Positions 5,171 to 8,361 of a stretch of DNA of 8,361 bases are shown piece after piece (position 1 is the first letter of the stretch; the number at the start of each line of letters is the position of its first letter). A model generated the notes under the pieces. The model was not told where the DNA came from. It did no database searches and saw only the letters and a program-made list of their open reading frames with translations. The stretch is taken from the NCBI GenBank assembly GCA_001766965.1, contig MEKM01000182.1:1-8361 (forward strand). Direction: 5' to 3'. The position numbers and the translations under genes were made by a program. This DNA is from Acidobacteria bacterium RIFCSPHIGHO2_01_FULL_67_28 (GTDB lineage Bacteria; Acidobacteriota; Terriglobia; Acidiferrales; 2-02-FULL-67-57).

Positions 5171-7171
5171 TCAGCGGGGTTCGATGGTTTCGATGGTGCG
5201 TGTTTCGCGCCGGTAGGGTTCGCGCAGGTACTTCTCGGCCTCGGCCAGGGCTCCCTGGGTGTCGTCATTGGTCTCGAGCGCGCGGCGGTACTCGTTGATG
5301 GCGCGCTCGCGCTGGCCGGTGATGTCGAAAATCTTTCCGAGAAAGATGTGGCTCCAGACGAGCGTCCACTTGGGCTCGTGGTCGCCGTTGACGGCTTCGC
5401 GGAAGGCGTTGGCGGCGGCCTGGTAGTTGCGCTGCTCGAAAAAGGTTTCTCCCATGCGGTGGTGAGCGAGCGAGCTGTTCCGCTTGACCTGCAAGGCTTC
5501 CTGGTAGTCGCGCACGGCTTCGAAGTAGCGCCCGCGCTCGAAGTTGGCTTCGCCGCGGGCGATGGCGACGCGCAGCCGCAGGTCGGGGGTGTACTTGAGC
5601 ACGTTGTAGTCGGGGTCAATCTCGATGCGCAGCGGCTTGCCGAAGCTTTCGATGGAGAAGTCGGTCACCGGCCCGGTCACTTCCACCACCTGCGTGACCG
5701 GAGGCCCTTCGGTCTCGATCCGCATGGGCAGCGGCATGCGGAAAATCTCGAGCTGGTTCTTCAGCTGCCCGGCCACGCGGAAGCCCTTCTGCGTGCGGTA
5801 GATGACGTACTGGATTTCGAACTGCGGCACGCCGGTGGAGCGCACCCACTCGGCGAAAAAGTAGTCGAGCGGCTGCCCGCCGATTTCTTCGGCCAGCTTC
5901 TCAAAGTCGTCCACGCTGGCGCTGCGTCCGGCGAAGCGCTCGCCGTAAGCGGCGAGCAGGCGGAAGAAAGGCTCGTCGCCCATCACCAGCCGGAGCATGT
6001 GGAAGACCATGGCGCCTTTGTCCCGCACCACCGAGTAGTACTCGGGCGAAAACGCGGCCAGCTGCCCGGCGTTGGCGATGGGCGCGGCGCTTTCGTCCAC
6101 CAGGGCGGCGATGGTCAAGTCCTCGAGCGTGCGGTGAAGGCCTTCCTCGCCGGCGCTCTCTTCGATATAGAGCGCCTCCGAGTAGCGGGCCAGGCCTTCG
6201 GCGAGCCAGAGGTCATCCGGGCCGGCCGGGCTGACGCGAGCCGCCCACCACTGCCGGGCCAGGCCGCGGGCCAGCAGGCGCGGGTTGAGCGTCGAGCTCC
6301 ACTGCCGGGTCGGCAGCAGGAGCAAACCCGGCGCCGAGTACGCCTCCCAAGTGTCGTCCGGAACTTCCACCACCGCCAGGCCGTACGGGTCGAGCGGACC
6401 GAACTTGTCGGAAAAGAACGCCAGGATGTTGGCCACGGTCTCCGCGCTTCCGGAGGCGTGCGACTCCGGCACGGTGTGGACGTAGTAGGTCGCGGGCGCG
6501 CCGGCCGGCGGGCTGACCTTCTGGTAGGCGCCCGCCACCAAAGTCCCGGCGAGCGAGGCCTGGGGGCTGCGGAACACGACCCGCGTCTTGCCGGCGCCGG
6601 CGGGACGCGGCGGCTCGGCCGCGCCCGACGCGAGAGCGGTTTCGCCTTCGGGCAGCGTCACCGTCAAGGTCATGGCAAAACGCCCCCAGGGGTTGGCCGC
6701 CTGCGGGAACCAGCGCGACTCGCGCAAGAGGTAGGTCTTCCCCGGAGCGATGGTCGCCAACACCGGACCGCGCTCGGGGCGCAGGGCGGGGTCGAAAGCG
6801 CCGAGGTAGTCCACCGTCAGCGTGGTGGACTGCCCCGCGGCCAGCGTTTGCGGCAAGTCCACCCGCAGCGTGTCGGCGGCGGGGGATTGCTCGAACCCCA
6901 GGGCCTTGCCCGCGGCGCCCACGACCCGCTCCACTTTGAGGTTCCGGTTCAGCGAGAGCGTGAGCGCGGCCAGAGGCTCGTCGGCGGTGACGTCCAGCCG
7001 GGCATGGGCGCGGAGTTGGTGGGTCGCGGGGATCAGCTCGACCTCGAGCTCGTAGCTCGTCACCCGGTAGGGAGCGCGCTCCTGGGCCCGCAGCGGCGCC
7101 GGCGTCAACGCCAGGCACACCAGCAGCGCGAGCGGCAAGACAAACCACTTTTGCGCTTTGTTCATTCTCAT
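5171..7171 (-). CDS. Exported M1-peptidase-like protein with TPR tail, catalytic site lost
   Basis: The start is the ATG overlapping the lpxB stop (ATGA), giving 666 residues. Residues 1-29 are a signal peptide: MRMNKAQK, a hydrophobic core at 9-22, and likely cleavage after LRA (29). No lipobox is seen, so the protein is probably periplasmic. About 35-210 is the M1 N-terminal beta domain and about 220-470 the M1 peptidase fold. The metal site is destroyed: where HEXXH should precede QWW, residues 302-306 read RGLAR. Yet E325 in LWLAEG keeps the exact HEXXH-x18-E spacing. The catalytic Tyr of the YEKG motif is R383 (VRDKGAMVFHMLR), and the GxMEN substrate loop reads YSAPGLLLLP (278-287). A C-terminal TPR region (about 535-650) follows. 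The frame is intact, so this is a predicted pseudoenzyme and not a decayed gene; a scaffold or peptide-binding role is inference. An upstream extension of the frame merely overlaps lpxB. Confidence 0.9.
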   Translation of the reverse strand: MRMNKAQKWFVLPLALLVCLALTPAPLRAQERAPYRVTSYELEVELIPATHQLRAHARLDVTADEPLAALTLSLNRNLKVERVVGAAGKALGFEQSPAADTLRVDLPQTLAAGQSTTLTVDYLGAFDPALRPERGPVLATIAPGKTYLLRESRWFPQAANPWGRFAMTLTVTLPEGETALASGAAEPPRPAGAGKTRVVFRSPQASLAGTLVAGAYQKVSPPAGAPATYYVHTVPESHASGSAETVANILAFFSDKFGPLDPYGLAVVEVPDDTWEAYSAPGLLLLPTRQWSSTLNPRLLARGLARQWWAARVSPAGPDDLWLAEGLARYSEALYIEESAGEEGLHRTLEDLTIAALVDESAAPIANAGQLAAFSPEYYSVVRDKGAMVFHMLRLVMGDEPFFRLLAAYGERFAGRSASVDDFEKLAEEIGGQPLDYFFAEWVRSTGVPQFEIQYVIYRTQKGFRVAGQLKNQLEIFRMPLPMRIETEGPPVTQVVEVTGPVTDFSIESFGKPLRIEIDPDYNVLKYTPDLRLRVAIARGEANFERGRYFEAVRDYQEALQVKRNSSLAHHRMGETFFEQRNYQAAANAFREAVNGDHEPKWTLVWSHIFLGKIFDITGQRERAINEYRRALETNDDTQGALAEAEKYLREPYRRETRTIETIEPR

Positions 7172-8316
7172 CGTTTCTCTTCGCCGACCGCCGCCGCCAC
7201 CGCCCGGCAGGCGCGCTCGATAGCGCCCGGCGGCCCCAGACACCCTTTGACGCGCCCCAGTTCCGTTTGGATGCGCGCCCGCGCCGCGGGGTCGCTCAAG
7301 AGCCGCTCGACTTCTTCGGCCACGCGCGCCGGAGTGAACTCGCTCTGGATGAGCTCGGGCACGAGCTTCTCGCCGGCCAGCAGGTTCACCATGCTGTAGT
7401 GCGGCGTGCGCACCAGCAGCTTCCCCACCCACCAGCTCGGCGCCGCCACCCGGTAGACAACCACCATCGGCGTCCCGACGAGCAGCGCCTCGACCGTGGC
7501 CGTGCCGCTCGAGATGACCGCCGCGTCCGCCCAGGCCAGCGCATTATACGGGTTGTCCTCGATGACGGTGACGGAAAGTTGGCTACTGCGAGCGAGCAGG
7601 CGCTCGGCCAGCGCCGGATCCACCGTCCCGGCGCGGACAAGCGTGAACTGCACGGGGCGGCGCGCTGCCAGGCGGCGAGCGGCTTCAAGGAGCAGCGGCA
7701 GGTGGCGCGCCACTTCCTGGTTGCGGCTGCCGGGGAGCAGGCAGACGGTCGGGCAGTCGGCGCGCAGGCGGTGGCGTGCGAGGAACTGCTCGCGCGTCAG
7801 CGTCGGCTTCACCAGGTCCACCAGCGGGTGGCCGACGTATTCGACGTTCACCCCCGCGCGGCGGAAGAACTCTTCTTCGAAGGGAAAGATGCAGATCAGC
7901 TTGCGCGTGTAGCGCCGGAGCAGCTTGGCGCGGCCCGGGCGCCAGGCCCACATTTGCGGGGCGATGAAGTAGATGACCGGGATGCCGCGGCGGTGAAGCT
8001 GGCGGGCCAGGCGCAGGTTGAAGTCGGGGAAGTCAATCAGCACCGCGAAGCGCGGCCGGCGGCGGTCGACCTCGGCGAGGAGCTTCCGGTAGACGCCGTA
8101 GATGCGCGGCAAGTGGAGAGCCACTTCCACGATGCCGAGCACGCTCACGTCGCGGGCGTGGCTCGCAAGCTCGACGCCGGCCGCGGCCATCTGGTCGCCG
8201 CCGATGCCGAACCATTGAACGGGCAGGTGGCGCGGAAGCGCGGCGGCCAGCGCCGCCCCGTGGCGGTCGCCGGAAGCCTCTCCGGCCACGATAAGAGCGG
8301 CGGCAACGGCGGGCAC
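7168..8316 (-). CDS. lpxB: Lipid-A-disaccharide synthase
   Basis: LpxB is a peripheral membrane GT19 glycosyltransferase that joins UDP-2,3-diacylglucosamine and lipid X to form the lipid A disaccharide, releasing UDP. The 382-residue length is typical. Visible motifs in order are AGEASGD at 11-17, IDFPDFN at 94-100 (D98 corresponds to the essential Asp of E. coli LpxB), APQMWAWR at 119-126, YVGHPLVD at 160-167, LPGSRNQEV at 194-202, SSGTATVEALL at 269-279 and NLLAGEKLVPELIQ at 311-324. The start is GTG at 8316, supported by GGAG 5 nt upstream and by the N terminus reaching the AGEASGD loop directly. The frame stays open to the window edge, but any extension would run into the preceding gene. 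Its TGA overlaps the ATG of the M1-like gene, so the two should be co-translated. It marks the host as an LPS-bearing diderm. Confidence 0.97.
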   Translation of the reverse strand: MPAVAAALIVAGEASGDRHGAALAAALPRHLPVQWFGIGGDQMAAAGVELASHARDVSVLGIVEVALHLPRIYGVYRKLLAEVDRRRPRFAVLIDFPDFNLRLARQLHRRGIPVIYFIAPQMWAWRPGRAKLLRRYTRKLICIFPFEEEFFRRAGVNVEYVGHPLVDLVKPTLTREQFLARHRLRADCPTVCLLPGSRNQEVARHLPLLLEAARRLAARRPVQFTLVRAGTVDPALAERLLARSSQLSVTVIEDNPYNALAWADAAVISSGTATVEALLVGTPMVVVYRVAAPSWWVGKLLVRTPHYSMVNLLAGEKLVPELIQSEFTPARVAEEVERLLSDPAARARIQTELGRVKGCLGPPGAIERACRAVAAAVGEEKR

Positions 8317-8321
8317 TGCGG

Positions 8322-8325
8322 CTCC
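8322..8325 (-). promoter_or_regulatory. Ribosome binding site of lpxB
   Basis: On the minus strand GGAG stands 5 nt before the GTG at 8316 and lies between the stop of the preceding frame (8328) and the lpxB start. It decides the GTG start. Confidence 0.6.
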
Positions 8326-8327
8326 GG

Positions 8328-8360
8328 TCAGTCGTCGTCGGCGACGGCGCCGACTTCCTG
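8328..8360 (-). CDS. 3' end of an unidentified gene upstream of lpxB
   Basis: A minus-strand frame enters from the window edge and ends in TGA at 8330-8328, reading QEVGAVADDD. The stop is 11 nt before the lpxB GTG, and the lpxB Shine-Dalgarno sits exactly in that gap, as expected for adjacent genes of an operon. Ten residues are too few to identify a product. In many diderms the gene before lpxB is lpxA, lpxI or a Gfo/Idh-type oxidoreductase of lipid A synthesis, but nothing here chooses among them. Confidence 0.4.
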   Translation of the reverse strand, partial: QEVGAVADDD

Positions 8361-8361
8361 G

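Noticed and set aside
5011..5298. 95-codon plus-strand frame across the inverted repeat
   Set aside because: It is made of the repeat plus antisense of the M1-like gene, with no domain and no plausible ribosome binding site.
5348..7399. Long 683-codon open frame on the plus strand opposite the M1-like gene
   Set aside because: The M1-like gene on the other strand has a signal peptide, M1 fold motifs and TPRs. The plus-strand translation is rich in Gly, Arg, His and Val with no recognisable motif; it is a GC-driven shadow.
7172..7432. Upstream extension of the M1-like reading frame to an ATG at 7432
   Set aside because: It would place 87 Arg/Gly-rich residues before an obvious signal peptide and overlap lpxB by about 265 nt. 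The ATG at 7171, overlapping the lpxB stop, is the natural start.

Overview
The window is a GC-rich, gene-dense bacterial segment. It carries lpxB, so the host should be a diderm that makes lipopolysaccharide. Acidobacteriota is my best guess: the inverted repeat between the convergent genes starts TGTCATTCTGAGCGAAG, a form I associate with that phylum, and the gene mix fits. This is recollection and inference; no rRNA or other phylogenetic marker lies in the window.

Plus strand, about 1-5003, holds seven tightly packed co-directional genes. First is the 3' part of a 4-hydroxybenzoyl-CoA reductase beta subunit (hcrB type), with the FAD domain and the four-cysteine [4Fe-4S] insert typical of that enzyme. 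Next come an ACMSD-type amidohydrolase and an enoyl-CoA hydratase. These three suggest catabolism of aromatic acids or CoA thioesters, with the other reductase subunits probably upstream of the window. The last four genes are a macro-domain protein, a thioredoxin-type arsenate reductase (arsC), a 90-residue protein of unknown function, and a MidA/NDUFAF7-type methyltransferase. Spacings are 2 nt, a GTGA overlap, an ATGA overlap and 4 nt, which argues for one transcript with translational coupling. No promoter is recognisable inside the cluster.

The only gap, 5004-5170, separates convergent transcription units. It is almost filled by a composite element of two inverted, diverged copies of a REP-like repeat with perfect 20-bp outer arms. 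A 13-base fragment of the same repeat lies just before the enoyl-CoA hydratase gene and overlaps its ribosome binding site.

Minus strand, 8361 down to 5171, holds the last codons of an unidentified gene, then lpxB, then (through an ATGA overlap) an exported M1-peptidase-fold protein with C-terminal TPR repeats. This last protein is the most notable item. The M1 scaffold and the spacing of the zinc site are intact, but HEXXH reads RGLAR, the catalytic tyrosine position is Arg, and the GxMEN loop is gone. It is therefore predicted to be a pseudopeptidase.

I found no CRISPR array, tRNA, rRNA, transposase or phage gene.
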